Counted from the stretch's first letter, positions 24,356-33,672 are shown. The stretch: DNA of 64,000 nt from Candidatus Bathyarchaeota archaeon (GCA_026014615.1 JAOZHZ010000006.1:38748-102747); one strand, 5' to 3'. Program-made: numbers and translations. The notes: generated by a model not told the origin, from the letters alone.

Positions 24356-27187
24356 TCACGCCACCAAAGAAAAGCACACGGGTTCGGATAAAAACGTGTT
24401 TGTACAAAAGTTCCTTGGCACAAAAAAAGTTGGGTAAACCAAAGCAAAGGCAAACTCACAAAAAACTATCTGCCTGCTTTGTTTCCACCTCTTTCTAAAA
24501 ATTGCCAAAACCGAGAAAAACCCAACAATTAAAGGCAGGATTATCCACGGCGGGAGTTCTGGAATTGTCGGCGACGGCGGTGGTGAGAGGGTTGGCAGCG
24601 GCAAAGACGAGATACTTGGTTTCAACGCAAAAACGGCTCCCGTGCTTTCGTGGTCTGGGCTTTCTGTGGTTACGAAACTGCCGCTTACGTAGACGGTGCC
24701 GTCTTCAATTACAGGTGGTGCCTTTATGGTGTAGTCAAGTGTGTAATTCCAAAGTTTTTTACCATTCGATGCTTCAAGCGCGTAGAAGTTGTGTTGCGTG
24801 GCGGGTGAGAAAAACTGGGGGCCATTCCAGCCCACGTAAATTACGCCATCGGCATACGTGGGGAAAGTAGGGGAAGAACCAGCGAAGTCGTTGGTTGCAA
24901 AGTTCCAAATTACTGCTCCGTTTTGCGCGTTGAAGCAGTACACGCCCGAGGAAGAGCCGACGTAAAGGTAGTCATTAACTGGCTGCAGAGAACCCATACC
25001 TGTTCCAGCAGTGTAACTCCAAACCACTCTGCCATCTGCAGCGTCAAAAGCATAAACAGTGCCCTCCCCAGAGACCACATACAACGTGCCGTTCATGACG
25101 GTGGGTGTTCCTACAGAACTGCTAGTTGGGCAGTCCCAGATTCTTTTTCCGTTTGAGGCGTTTAGGGCGAGGACGCCGCCTTCGTAAATGTATCCACCCG
25201 ACTGTTCAGCATCAGCGTAGTTTCTGGTATCCACAAAGTCAGATGTCACGTAAAGGTTCTGGCCAGCAACAATGAAGGAACCAAATTGGCCCGCTGACGT
25301 GTAGTTCCACAGTTCTTCGCCTGTGTACGCGTTAAAGGCGTAGACTCCACTCTGCCAAGAGCCGTCTTGACTTGAGTAAGCAGCACTCAAAGCGTAAAGG
25401 TTTGTACCCTCTAAAGCAATAGAATCGCCACCAAAGCGGCTGCTTGATGGACCCGTAGAATTCCAGAGGGTTTCCCCAGTTGAGCCGTTAAAGGCGCAAA
25501 TGAAGCCTACATTATTGCCCGAGGACAGGGTATAGCCGTATCCCCCAGCATAAACCATGCCATTCCCTACTACAGGAGTGCCAAAGCCTGTTCCAGCAGT
25601 ATAATTCCACACTTGGGCACCAGTGGAGGCGTCAAGGCAAGAAATAACGCCCATCAAAGAGTTTGAAGAACCAAAATCAGCCCCGCCAACATAGACACGC
25701 TTGTTTACCACTGAAAAAGTGGAAAATAGCCCATTATGGCTCCATACTTCGGCGCCAGTTAACGCGTTCAAGCAGTAAAGACCCAATGTTCCAGTTCCGC
25801 CTGACGTGAAGTAGGCAAAGCCGTTTGCCAAAACAGGCGACCCTACAATATTCCAGTTTGACTTGCAACTCCACAGTTCAGAAATAGAAGCAGACGCAGT
25901 AGGCGGTGTTGTTGGAGTTGGGGATGGCGTTGGGCTAGGGATGAGCACAGGGGTTGGGGTGGTGTATATTAGGGCGCTAACAAAGGCGGTGGTGTTGTGG
26001 ATGTCGTTAACCCAGTAGCAGATGCTTGGGCTGCCGTTAGAGTCTAACGCTAAAGGTCCACCTGAATAAGCGAACCTGTCTGGAGCAACAGTCTGTATAC
26101 CCCACTGATTTCCTGTCCAGCTGGCATACATTAAGGAGCCGTTGAAGAACTCTACGTGCGGGTAATCATTTGAGTCTAAGGCAAACGCGGTTACGGTTGA
26201 AAAACCAAAGGCACTATTTGTGACAATAGTTTTTCTAGTCCAGCTTGAACCAGTCCAGCTAGCCCAAGCCAGAGTCGAATTTCTCCCTGACTCATGCGGA
26301 TACCCAATCCTGTAGACAAAATGCGGATACCCATTCGAGTCTAAAACCAAATTTCCATAATAATCCAAGTCAGATAAACCTGTTTGGAATTCCCAGCTAT
26401 AACCTGTCCACACGACAAACTTGACAGTTGCTGTGAAGCCCCCGCTCGGCGGGTAGTAAGTGTCGTAACCGTACATGATGTGTGGGTTATCCTTTGAGTC
26501 CAAAGCCAAGCTGATTTTGTCAGAGTTGCTTATGGGCTTGTCTACGGTTTGTACGCTCCAGTTTGAACCATTCCAGCTTGCATAGTTCAACATACAAATG
26601 TTATCCGTAATCCCTGAAGGATAATCAGAAACCAACAACTGCACGGCGTAAGCAAGATGGGGGTTGCCGACTGAATCCAAAGCCAGAGAGTACCCATAAC
26701 CTTCGGGCACGGTTCGAAAGCTCCAGCCTGACCCAGCCCAACTGGCATCATAGACTGCCCCGTCGGCTCCCTTATAGAGCACGTTAGGGCGGTTTTCAGA
26801 GTCCAAAACAAGCGCGATGGGTTCACCTGCTTGGATAACGTTTTGAGTTTTCCAGTTTGCCCCCTCCCAAAAAGTATAGTACATCATCCCGTTTGCCCCG
26901 TTGTAGACCATATGCGGGTTATTGTTTGAGTCCAGAACCATACAAATCGTCCCAAAAGAACCGCCTGTAGCCACGATCTGGGTGCTCCAAGTTGGAGATA
27001 ACCCTTGCATGGGAGCCGCAGTTGAATCCGGAGGTTCAATTACGGGCGAGTCACTGCTTGTTTGAGCCATGACAAATCCACCCGAATTAATCGGTACAAC
27101 AAGAAACGAAACAAATAGAACAACAAGAACTACGGCAAGTAGGGTGGGCTTTTTAATCGTGGACTTAACTAAAAGAGTGTTCTTCAT
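24356..27187 (-). CDS. beta-propeller surface protein (BNR-like repeats + PQQ-like propeller), frameshifted C-terminus
   Basis: The signal peptide covers about residues 1-42. Residues 55-405 hold about seven repeats with the core DSNxxPHxxY. A Pro/Thr linker at about 415-435 leads to a PQQ-like/BamB-type beta propeller at about 440-870 (repeated GxVYAFDAADGRVVW, LYCLNALTGAEVW). The C-terminus has PELPPWIILPLIVGFFSVLA followed by FRKRWKQ. The tail after this (about 35 residues) is unlike an anchor end: the paralogous 3' end at 27290-27330 has one more G near 24481, and restoring it would end the protein at a TGA at 24456-24458. As it stands, the frame runs through the next gene's promoter. Sugar or protein binding at the cell surface is likely; no enzyme site is evident. 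Confidence 0.82.
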   Translation of the reverse strand: MKNTLLVKSTIKKPTLLAVVLVVLFVSFLVVPINSGGFVMAQTSSDSPVIEPPDSTAAPMQGLSPTWSTQIVATGGSFGTICMVLDSNNNPHMVYNGANGMMYYTFWEGANWKTQNVIQAGEPIALVLDSENRPNVLYKGADGAVYDASWAGSGWSFRTVPEGYGYSLALDSVGNPHLAYAVQLLVSDYPSGITDNICMLNYASWNGSNWSVQTVDKPISNSDKISLALDSKDNPHIMYGYDTYYPPSGGFTATVKFVVWTGYSWEFQTGLSDLDYYGNLVLDSNGYPHFVYRIGYPHESGRNSTLAWASWTGSSWTRKTIVTNSAFGFSTVTAFALDSNDYPHVEFFNGSLMYASWTGNQWGIQTVAPDRFAYSGGPLALDSNGSPSICYWVNDIHNTTAFVSALIYTTPTPVLIPSPTPSPTPTTPPTASASISELWSCKSNWNIVGSPVLANGFAYFTSGGTGTLGLYCLNALTGAEVWSHNGLFSTFSVVNKRVYVGGADFGSSNSLMGVISCLDASTGAQVWNYTAGTGFGTPVVGNGMVYAGGYGYTLSSGNNVGFICAFNGSTGETLWNSTGPSSSRFGGDSIALEGTNLYALSAAYSSQDGSWQSGVYAFNAYTGEELWNYTSAGQFGSFIVAGQNLYVTSDFVDTRNYADAEQSGGYIYEGGVLALNASNGKRIWDCPTSSSVGTPTVMNGTLYVVSGEGTVYAFDAADGRVVWSYTAGTGMGSLQPVNDYLYVGSSSGVYCFNAQNGAVIWNFATNDFAGSSPTFPTYADGVIYVGWNGPQFFSPATQHNFYALEASNGKKLWNYTLDYTIKAPPVIEDGTVYVSGSFVTTESPDHESTGAVFALKPSISSLPLPTLSPPPSPTIPELPPWIILPLIVGFFSVLAIFRKRWKQSRQIVFCEFAFALVYPTFFVPRNFCTNTFLSEPVCFSLVA
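24389..24436 (-). promoter_or_regulatory. shared upstream element, copy A (NosD-like gene)
   Basis: The minus strand reads CCCAACTTTTTTTGTG, a 12-base spacer, TTTTGTACAAACACG, TTTTTA. The TATA-like CGTTTTTA lies about 40 bases before ATG 24353. It is closely matched at 27224-27270 and more loosely at 29541-29584. Confidence 0.6.
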
Positions 27188-27223
27188 GTCCAGACGCCAT
27201 TCTTTATCAAGCGGTTTGCAGAC

Positions 27224-27270
27224 TAAAAACGTGTTTGTACAGATTTATTGACACAAAAAAAGTTGGGTAA
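27224..27270 (-). promoter_or_regulatory. shared upstream element, copy B (propeller gene)
   Basis: The minus strand reads TTACCCAACTTTTTTTGTG, then TCAATAAATCTGTACAAAC, then ACGTTTTTA, about 37-40 bases before ATG 27187. Similarity to copy A extends downstream into the 3' coding ends of the preceding genes. Confidence 0.6.
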
Positions 27271-27289
27271 GGCTAAAAGCAAAACAGGC

Positions 27290-29503
27290 TCACAAGAAGC
27301 TAGTTGCCTGCTTTGGTTTCCGCCTTTTCTTCTCAACTGCAAAGCCCGCTGCAACTGCAACGACTGCTGCACACAAAATTATTACCGCTGCGAACGGATA
27401 ACCCAAGTTCAGTGGGGTGTTTTCTGTTTTTTGGTTGGCTAAGTTTATGGTTACTTCGTGGGTGCTGTGGTGGTAGGTGAATTCCACGTTCCAGAAGTCA
27501 TTTGACCCCGTCACGGTGGGAGCGACTTCTTCTCCGTCAAGAAGCACTTTGAGACATGTAATTTCGGGCGCTAAGGTTTTTGCTATGGATGCTCGGGTGT
27601 AGCCTGTTGTTCCCGTTGGACCACTGACAGTAAAGCTTAAGGTGAGGTCAGCGCTGTCGAAAGCTAAGCCTGTAACGGTGCTGCTGGACTCTACACAGAA
27701 GACATTTTCACCTTCATACGGCAGAAAGTTGACGGACGTTGATTTAGATAGCGCCTCTTGCTCTTCTGGGGGCAGAATACTGATAGTTAGGGTGTCTGTT
27801 GCTCCGAGGTAAGTGTCGTCGCCGCTCCACTCTGCCTTAAGGATGAATGTACCTGTTTCTTCGTTGACCCACTCAATGCTGTACTCGCCTGCTGCGTTTG
27901 TTTCAACTGAACCTATCTCAACCCAAGTTTCATCTCCATTGACGGCGTATGATATGACGACTGTTTTTCCTTCCAGTGGGTTTTCGTCTTCGTCGCAGAG
28001 TTCACCACTGATGTTGACTGTAGAGGCGGTCTCGGTTGATGCCTCGGCTGAGATGGTGATCAGGGTTGACGGAAGAGTCGGCGTAGAGGTTGGTGTTGGC
28101 GTTGGGGTGGGCGTAGGTGTGGGTTCTTCGGATGAGGGTGGGGTTTCGGTAGGCTCTGACGTAGGTGTAGGAGAGGGGGTGGGACTTGGAGTGGGTGATT
28201 CAGTTGGCGTGGGTGTTGGGGATGGAGTTGGCGTTGGGGTGATTGTAGGTGTTGGGGTGGGTGACGTTGGAGTTGCTACCGTGTCTAAAGTGATGTCTTT
28301 TTCAATGTTGTCTTCGACGCAGAAGTCCTGTTCTGAATAAATGGGGAAATCGTAGCCGAGCCGTGGTATAACGCATAACTCGTATAGCCCAGCGGGAACG
28401 CTCACACAATAGTGTCCTGCTTCGTTTGAAAAGTAGCCTGAAGTATAACTGTTCAGGAAAACCTCCGCTCCCAAAACGGGTGTGCCTTCAGCGTCGTAAA
28501 TGTGGCCTGAAACTTTGAAACCTGATTCTAAAACGATGTTTTTGACTATGTCAGCGTCAACCGTGAACTCTGGCTCTTCGTAGCTGAGGTAGTTGGAATC
28601 AAAAGGTGGATAAACGTTGAGGTAGTAAACTCCCGCTGGAGCGTATGCCTCGTAGTAGCCTGAAGGATCTGAGGAGAAATCGAGAACGCTATCGGGTGTA
28701 CTGAAAATAATCTTTGCATTACCGATTCCGTTGCCATTGGCGTCTGTTACGCATCCTTCGATTTTGAATGTTGTCGGGCTCGAAGGCGTGGGAGTGGGCG
28801 TTGGTGAAGCAGTTGGGGTTGGTGTGGGAGTTGCCGTAGGAGTAGGTGATGAGGCTCCTGACGTCTTTGTTACAACGAAATCTTTAGTGACGTCTCCGTT
28901 GACTTGGAAGTTGTATTCATACTGTGCGATGAAATGGTTGTATCCATATCTTGGGGCAACCCTCATCGTGTACTCGCCTGGAGGCGCTGTCACAAAGTAG
29001 TATCCGTCATATCTTGAGAACCAGCCGCAAAGGAACCCATCTAGTGAAACAATTGCTCCCCGTACAGGAGTGCCTGCTGCGTCATTTATGTATCCTGAAA
29101 CTTTGCAGCCGCGGTTTAAGATAATGTCTTTAGTAATGTCCGCGGTAACCGTAAAAAACGGCTCGTCATAGTAGAGGTAGTTGGAATCAAAAGGTGGCCA
29201 AACATTTAGATGGTACATTCCAGTAGGAGCGTAAATTTCATAGTATCCGGTGTTATCTGAGTAAACGCTGGGAACAACATTTGGGACCCCAAAAATGATT
29301 TCTGCACTGGAGAGTCCGTTTCCGTTGGCGTCTAAGATGTACCCTGAGATTTTATACTTCGTCTGTGATTCAGCCGAAGGTTCAGGGTTGGGGGTTAAAG
29401 CAGCGTCGTTTTGTGCCATGCCAAAACTTGTCGAGTTAACTAACGCTAAGCTGCTTGCTATTATCAAAATTAAGGCTGCTGTCGCGAATGCTTTATTCTT
29501 CAA
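27290..29503 (-). CDS. surface protein with carboxypeptidase-regulatory-like repeats
   Basis: A 737-residue secreted protein. The signal peptide covers about residues 1-31. Two copies of a roughly 160-residue unit follow, each with two carboxypeptidase-regulatory-like beta domains ([21 protein letters not shown] / [21 protein letters not shown] and their repeats). Long Thr-Pro-Ser linkers separate the units. A bacterial-Ig-like domain ([22 protein letters not shown] ... [10 protein letters not shown]) and a final domain precede the membrane helix and [16 protein letters not shown] 29503 is preferred because its distance to the shared promoter (about 40 bases) matches the two paralogues; ATG 29515 is four codons earlier. 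It is probably an adhesin or stalk-like envelope protein. Confidence 0.82.
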   Translation of the reverse strand: MKNKAFATAALILIIASSLALVNSTSFGMAQNDAALTPNPEPSAESQTKYKISGYILDANGNGLSSAEIIFGVPNVVPSVYSDNTGYYEIYAPTGMYHLNVWPPFDSNYLYYDEPFFTVTADITKDIILNRGCKVSGYINDAAGTPVRGAIVSLDGFLCGWFSRYDGYYFVTAPPGEYTMRVAPRYGYNHFIAQYEYNFQVNGDVTKDFVVTKTSGASSPTPTATPTPTPTASPTPTPTPSSPTTFKIEGCVTDANGNGIGNAKIIFSTPDSVLDFSSDPSGYYEAYAPAGVYYLNVYPPFDSNYLSYEEPEFTVDADIVKNIVLESGFKVSGHIYDAEGTPVLGAEVFLNSYTSGYFSNEAGHYCVSVPAGLYELCVIPRLGYDFPIYSEQDFCVEDNIEKDITLDTVATPTSPTPTPTITPTPTPSPTPTPTESPTPSPTPSPTPTSEPTETPPSSEEPTPTPTPTPTPTSTPTLPSTLITISAEASTETASTVNISGELCDEDENPLEGKTVVISYAVNGDETWVEIGSVETNAAGEYSIEWVNEETGTFILKAEWSGDDTYLGATDTLTISILPPEEQEALSKSTSVNFLPYEGENVFCVESSSTVTGLAFDSADLTLSFTVSGPTGTTGYTRASIAKTLAPEITCLKVLLDGEEVAPTVTGSNDFWNVEFTYHHSTHEVTINLANQKTENTPLNLGYPFAAVIILCAAVVAVAAGFAVEKKRRKPKQATSFL
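28085..28275 (-). repeat. low-complexity Thr-Pro linker coding repeat
   Basis: A GT-rich degenerate hexamer array encodes Pro-Thr repeats in the surface protein; a shorter array lies at 28785-28850. It is a compositional repeat and not a CRISPR or mobile element. Confidence 0.8.
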
Positions 29504-29540
29504 ATGCAACACCATAGACCAACTATTAGTTCAATTTACA

Positions 29541-29584
29541 TAAAAGCTTGTTTGTAAAGATTTTTTGACACAAGAAAAATGTTG
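29541..29584 (-). promoter_or_regulatory. shared upstream element, copy C (regulatory-repeat protein)
   Basis: The minus strand reads CAACATTTTTCTTGTG, then TCAAAAAATCTTTACAAAC, then AAGCTTTTATG. It is the most diverged of the three copies but retains TGTGTCAA, the TACAAACA core and the TATA-like segment. Confidence 0.5.
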
Positions 29585-29595
29585 AAAACGCTAAC

Positions 29596-30324
29596 TTAAA
29601 ATTTAGCGAGTTTTCCGTAAATTTCAGCTAAATCTGCCGTAACGAAATCGGGCTTTTCCCCGCTTGCCTGCAAATCACGACTGCCAAAAAACTGCGAGTG
29701 TACAAACACCGTCTTCATACCAGCAGCCGCAGCTCCCTTGATATCTTCGAGGGGGCTATCGCCGATGAAAATCGTTTCCTCCGCCCTAACGTCCAATTGT
29801 TGAAGAGCATCCTCAAATATCTGCTTGTGAGGCTTTCGCCAGCCGCAGTCTCCTGAAACCACGACTACGTCAAAGTAGCGGCTTATGCCCAGCTTCTTTA
29901 GGCTGTTATGAACTACAGGGGCATAGGTGAAGTTGGAGACCAAACCCAGCTTGTGGGTCGTTTCGATTTGGCCAAGCATTTTTTCGGCGCAGGGACGCAA
30001 CTCAAGCAAGCTAATGAAGTCTTCAAAGAAAACATCCAGCGCCTTGGTCATTCGCGGGTCACTTGCATCTGCTTCAAAGCCAAGGTCACGCAGGGCTTCG
30101 GAAACCCACACGGCGTTGGTTACTTCCCTTAGTTCTCCGTAACGTATGAGACGGTACTTTTCATGCTCTTTGGCGTAAGCAGCTAAAAACGCTTCTTTGC
30201 CCATCTGAAAACCCGATGTCACCAACGCCTCATAGAGTTTAATCGTTGAAGCTTCCATGCTGTAGCATCGGGCATTTGTTAATGTACCAATGTAATCGCT
30301 GATTACTGCTTTGACCTGACTCAA
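29596..30324 (-). CDS. HAD-superfamily hydrolase, subfamily IA
   Basis: A 242-residue phosphatase-like protein. HAD motif I is AVISDYIGTLTNA (Asp nucleophile in SDYIGT; the usual second Asp is replaced by Ile-Gly), motif II is LGLVSNFTYA, motif III is CGWRKPHKQIF, and motif IV is FIGDSPLEDIKGAAAAG. An alpha-helical cap lies between motifs I and II. It starts at TTG 30324 after GGAAGAG. The replaced residue after the nucleophile suggests a changed mechanism, as in dehalogenase or phosphonatase-type members, but the substrate is unknown. It follows the hypA-hypB pair on the same strand. Confidence 0.85.
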   Translation of the reverse strand: MSQVKAVISDYIGTLTNARCYSMEASTIKLYEALVTSGFQMGKEAFLAAYAKEHEKYRLIRYGELREVTNAVWVSEALRDLGFEADASDPRMTKALDVFFEDFISLLELRPCAEKMLGQIETTHKLGLVSNFTYAPVVHNSLKKLGISRYFDVVVVSGDCGWRKPHKQIFEDALQQLDVRAEETIFIGDSPLEDIKGAAAAGMKTVFVHSQFFGSRDLQASGEKPDFVTADLAEIYGKLAKF

Positions 30325-30366
30325 TTGACTCTTCCCTTACGTTTTGTTTACCTGAAAAGGCGGCGG

Positions 30367-31089
30367 TTATACTGTTTGCGTTATTTGTTGAACCTTTTTT
30401 GCAAGCTCCGTTGAAAACAGCTTCTCTGCGTCGCCTATGGCTGGCTCCACGTTTGGGTCATAGGGGATTTCTCCAAGAAACGTAAGTCCCATGGCTTCTG
30501 TTGGAGGCTGAACATTGTTTGTTTTGGGAAGTTTCATGTTCTCCACAATGCCAACAACTGGAATTTTGAGTTCCTGTAGCAGCCGAACCTGCTTCTTGAC
30601 GGTTTCAAAAGCCAACTGCGAAGAGGTAGTCACGATAAGGAATTCTATTCGGGGAACCAGCCGCACCAAATCCAGCATAGCATCCCCAATGCCCGGCGGA
30701 GAATCAATAATCAAGTAGTCTAAGTCGCCCCATAGGGTCACGGCGAGCAGTTCAATGAGGGCATTTGAAGTTTCGACTCCACGCATAGGCGCCGCTTGAT
30801 TACCGCTGTAATACACCAGCGACATGTACTCCAACCCCTCAACGACAGGCGGAATAAGCCCCTTCTCCTCAGTCGGCTGCACATCACCCACCCCCAAAAT
30901 CAGATGCGTTGACGGGCTCGTGAAATCCAAGTCAAACAAGCCTACTTTGCAGCCCCGTTTAACAAGGGAAAGCGCCAGTGTGGTCGCTACAAGGCTTTTG
31001 CCGACTCCGCCTTTCCCGCTGGAAACCACAATAATCCTGCTTATTCCTTTAAGCCGCTCAGAAATTATGCTTGTCCGAGGGTCAGCCAC
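30367..31089 (-). CDS. hypB: Mrp/MinD-type ATPase, likely archaeal HypB-type nickel chaperone
   Basis: A 240-residue P-loop ATPase of the Mrp/MinD class with the deviant Walker A KGGVGKS at residues 26-32, a switch I-like DLDFTSPSTH and Walker B LIIDSPPG. Mrp-type iron-sulfur carriers usually carry a C-terminal CxxC; none is seen. It starts three bases after the hypA stop, at GTG 31089, with AAAGGAG upstream. In Thermococcus kodakarensis the HypB partner of HypA is a Mrp/MinD-type ATPase, and the same pairing is seen here. NiFe-hydrogenase nickel insertion is therefore the best guess; a general Mrp scaffold role is the alternative. Confidence 0.75.
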   Translation of the reverse strand: MADPRTSIISERLKGISRIIVVSSGKGGVGKSLVATTLALSLVKRGCKVGLFDLDFTSPSTHLILGVGDVQPTEEKGLIPPVVEGLEYMSLVYYSGNQAAPMRGVETSNALIELLAVTLWGDLDYLIIDSPPGIGDAMLDLVRLVPRIEFLIVTTSSQLAFETVKKQVRLLQELKIPVVGIVENMKLPKTNNVQPPTEAMGLTFLGEIPYDPNVEPAIGDAEKLFSTELAKKVQQITQTV

Positions 31090-31091
31090 GA

Positions 31092-31490
31092 TTATTTGGC
31101 TCCTTTAATACTTTGCAGCCAGACACCGCGTCCCTGCAGGATTTCAAAGTCCGGGCTACCACAGTGTGGGCACTTGATGTAAGTGTGCGCAACTTCAGGT
31201 ACAAAATGTATGGCTTCCGCCGTTTCCTTGTCTATCTTGTTGTCGCTGAATTTCCATGTATTTCCGCAGACTTTGCATTTGAGGAGGGTTTTAGCGGTGG
31301 ATATACGGAACTTGGCGTCTTCGAAGCTTGCTGGCTTAATCTGGGAGAGTGCGAAACGGAAAATTTCTCTTTCTACGTCTTGAAGTTCGCCGATTTTCAC
31401 CGTGACTTCCGTTACCTGCTTTAAGCCTTCTTTTTTGGCGATTTCTCCTGCAGTTTTAACTACGGCTTCGGCTAATGCCCATTCATGCAT
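31092..31490 (-). CDS. hypA: hydrogenase nickel incorporation protein HypA
   Basis: HypA delivers nickel to NiFe-hydrogenases. The N-terminus is MHEWALA, with His2 and Glu3 as nickel ligands. The zinc site uses Cys72, Cys75 (CKVC) and Cys107, Cys110 (CPHC). The 132-residue length is in the archaeal range; the insert between the zinc CxxC pairs (about 30 residues) resembles archaeal HypA. A possible TATA-like CTTTTAAAC lies at 31542-31550 on the plus-strand reading. The other maturation genes hypF, hypC and hypD are at 52-56 kb; hypE is not in the window. Confidence 0.95.
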   Translation of the reverse strand: MHEWALAEAVVKTAGEIAKKEGLKQVTEVTVKIGELQDVEREIFRFALSQIKPASFEDAKFRISTAKTLLKCKVCGNTWKFSDNKIDKETAEAIHFVPEVAHTYIKCPHCGSPDFEILQGRGVWLQSIKGAK

Positions 31491-31646
31491 GAAAAGCCAA
31501 TACCCCTTGGCGCAAATTAAACGTTCCCAAATCCGCTCAGTCTTTTAAACATGTGATTTCTTAACGAGTGGCTCAGTGTGTTTGCTCTCGGAAGGTTCAT
31601 ATCTCCTTTCTAGCAATATTTGTTTATACAACCTTTGAAGGGGTAC

Positions 31647-32084
31647 ATGTTGAAGGTTCTTGTGTTCTTTTACAGTCGAACTGGAAACACAGAGAAAATG
31701 GCGAAAGCCGTGGCGGAAGGCGCCAAATCCGTAAGCAACGTTCAGGTCGAAATGAACTACTTTGTTGAAGCTGAAGACCTAAACAGCTACGACGCAGTCC
31801 TCATAGGCACACCCACATACCATCACGACATGCCAATCGACATCAAGATGCTCTTTGAAGAAGCCGCAGTCCGAGGCATAAACCTGAAAGGAAAAACGGG
31901 TGCAGCGTTTGGTTCCTACGGGTGGAGCGGTGAAGCACCAAAACAGGTCTTAGAAATCATGAGAAACAAGTTTGAAATGAACTTGCCCGCTGAGCCTTTA
32001 TTTGCCAAATACGCTCCCAACCAGAAAGCACTTGATGACTGCAAAGCTTTAGGGAAACGCCTCGCCGAAAGCCTTATTCGCTAA
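31647..32084 (+). CDS. flavodoxin
   Basis: The 145-residue soluble flavodoxin has the FMN-phosphate loop SRTGNTEKMAKAVAEG, the isoalloxazine-contacting loop GTPTYHHDMP, and GSYGWSGEAPKQV near the third loop. ATG 31647 is chosen because GAAGGGGT lies directly upstream and the protein then begins MLKVLVFFYSRTGNT; a frame from 31620 is only an upstream extension. It probably carries electrons to reductases or to flavodiiron-type enzymes. The ferritin-like gene follows 32 bases downstream on the same strand. Confidence 0.9.
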   Translation: MLKVLVFFYSRTGNTEKMAKAVAEGAKSVSNVQVEMNYFVEAEDLNSYDAVLIGTPTYHHDMPIDIKMLFEEAAVRGINLKGKTGAAFGSYGWSGEAPKQVLEIMRNKFEMNLPAEPLFAKYAPNQKALDDCKALGKRLAESLIR

Positions 32085-32116
32085 GCTTCCCGTTTTCTAG
32101 AAGGAGAACGCGAGTT

Positions 32117-32599
32117 ATGAGTTCCCAGAAAGAAAAGTTAGTTGAATTTATGAAGAAACAGATCCAGAACGAAAACGAAATTGTCCGTTCAGTCACAGAA
32201 GGGATAAAAAACATAAACAACCCTCCAGTGAAAGCCGTTCTGAAAGGCATATCGCTGGACTCCACCAAGCATGCGGAACTCTACGCCTCAGCAGTCACGC
32301 TTCTGGAAACGGTTTCTCAAGCCATGACACAAGAAAACCTCGACCAACAACGCGCACTAGTCGAGAAGCACATCAGACTGGAAGCCGAGCTTATTAAAAA
32401 ACTTGAAGACGAACTGCCAACCATAGAAAACAAGAAAGTTGCTTTTCTGCTCAACTCGATTTTGATGGATGAACGCAGACACCATGCCATGCTTAAGCAG
32501 GTTCTGGAAATAATTGTCCGCGGCGAAACCATAACCGAAGAGGACTGGTGGAAATTCCTTTGGGAAGAATCACCCTTCCACGGCGCCCCAGGCGGATAA
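32117..32599 (+). CDS. ferritin-like (rubrerythrin-type) di-iron protein
   Basis: A 160-residue four-helix-bundle protein with metal-binding patterns DSTKHAELY, HIRLEAELIKK and DERRHHAML, spaced as in ferritin-like di-iron domains. No rubredoxin domain is attached. It starts at ATG with GAAGGAGAAC nearby. Together with the preceding flavodoxin it may form a peroxide- or iron-handling pair; the exact reaction is inferred from the family. Confidence 0.82.
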   Translation: MSSQKEKLVEFMKKQIQNENEIVRSVTEGIKNINNPPVKAVLKGISLDSTKHAELYASAVTLLETVSQAMTQENLDQQRALVEKHIRLEAELIKKLEDELPTIENKKVAFLLNSILMDERRHHAMLKQVLEIIVRGETITEEDWWKFLWEESPFHGAPGG

Positions 32600-32694
32600 A
32601 CGCAACCTTTCCTCTTTTGCGTAACTTTAAAGGAAGTGCAGAAAATAGGGAAAAACGCACAAAACCCTTGCAAATGCGAAACTTGATTTTGCTC

Positions 32695-33636
32695 TTAAGT
32701 GTTTTCTTTGTGCTTAGCGAATTCTTCAGAGAAGTTTGCTGTTTCTTCAACGATTTTGTTGAGTTCATTTAGTAGCCACGCTAGACGTTCGCCTCGTTCG
32801 GTTAAGGTGTAGGTTTTCGGTGTTTTTCTGGCAAACACCAGTTTCTTGCCTTTTAAGCCACGTAGGTACTTGTAGGTTCTGCGCAGGGAAAGTTCGTTTT
32901 TCTGGGCGAGTCGTTTGGCGGATATGCCCTCGTCTGGGATGTTGAGGTAGACTTTATTTTCAGTTGATACTAAGGTTTCTTTTGCGGGGTCACGTTTTGA
33001 CCTGAAGAAAAAAATGTAGTCTCTTTCTTTTGGGGTTGCAATTAGCCCGGATTTTTTGAGCCGTTTTAGGACGCGGGAAACAATTTTTGGCGGAACACAT
33101 CTTTTCACTTCTTCAAAAGTTTTTGGTCCATCTAGTAGGACGGTAAGGATGTGTTCTTCGTAGCATTCGCTGTGCGCAGGCAGGACATCGGTGAATTCAG
33201 GCAGGTTGTCGATTAATTCGGTGAGTCTGCCGCCGAAGGTTGTGGCGTAAAACTGGTCATGTACCTCCGCGGTGAGCCCGACCGCCATCAGTGGACGCAG
33301 GTACTCTTCAGTTAAGGTGTCTTGACTGTGGAGGTAACCTGCTCTTTTGAGTTCCTGTTGAAGCTTGCTCACGGAGTAGTGTCCTTTGTAGATGGTCTGC
33401 AAGATGGCGATGCGGGTGTCGTTTTTGAGTACGTTTAGGAGGTCTTTCATGTAGGTGGGGTTTTCCATGGTTTCGCATAGCATGCGGAGTTCGTTTCGCA
33501 GTTTCCAAACGTTGCAGTTGGTTATGCATTCAAGTGGGGAAACGGGGGCGCAGCTTTTGCATTCTTGGTCCAGTGCATGAAGTATCTCTGCTATTCCTTT
33601 GTCGTCCATTTCGGTGAAGACCTCTTGAATTTTCAT
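32695..33636 (-). CDS. multi-winged-helix transcriptional regulator with N-terminal Cys cluster
   Basis: A 313-residue regulator. Near the N-terminus lies a Cys motif CKSCAPVSPLECITNCNVWK, likely a metal site. An ArsR-like winged helix follows (LLNVLKNDTRIAILQTIYKG), then further winged-helix parts (ILTVLLDGPKTFEEVKRCV; VSRVLKRLKKSGLIATP; RLAQKNELSLRRTYKYLRG), and a coiled-coil C-terminus. ATG 33636 is chosen after AAGGAAGGAAC. A TATA box lies at 33673-33680, divergent from the HTH gene at 33804; the pair shares a region with a palindromic site. Target genes are unknown. Confidence 0.75.
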   Translation of the reverse strand: MKIQEVFTEMDDKGIAEILHALDQECKSCAPVSPLECITNCNVWKLRNELRMLCETMENPTYMKDLLNVLKNDTRIAILQTIYKGHYSVSKLQQELKRAGYLHSQDTLTEEYLRPLMAVGLTAEVHDQFYATTFGGRLTELIDNLPEFTDVLPAHSECYEEHILTVLLDGPKTFEEVKRCVPPKIVSRVLKRLKKSGLIATPKERDYIFFFRSKRDPAKETLVSTENKVYLNIPDEGISAKRLAQKNELSLRRTYKYLRGLKGKKLVFARKTPKTYTLTERGERLAWLLNELNKIVEETANFSEEFAKHKENT

Positions 33637-33672
33637 TGGGTTCCTTCCTTGGAGGGCGTGTGTCACGGCGGG

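Noticed and set aside
28085..28275. Short repeats resembling a CRISPR array
   Set aside because: The repeats are degenerate in-frame Pro-Thr codons without unique spacers of constant length.
27813..28340. Plus-strand Gly-Val repeat frame (and a similar one at 28731-29000)
   Set aside because: These are the complement of Thr-Pro linker codons in the surface protein on the other strand; they have no ribosome site and only low-complexity translation.
31568..31768. 66-codon frame overlapping the flavodoxin start
   Set aside because: It is in a different frame from the clear flavodoxin sequence and its translation carries no family motif.
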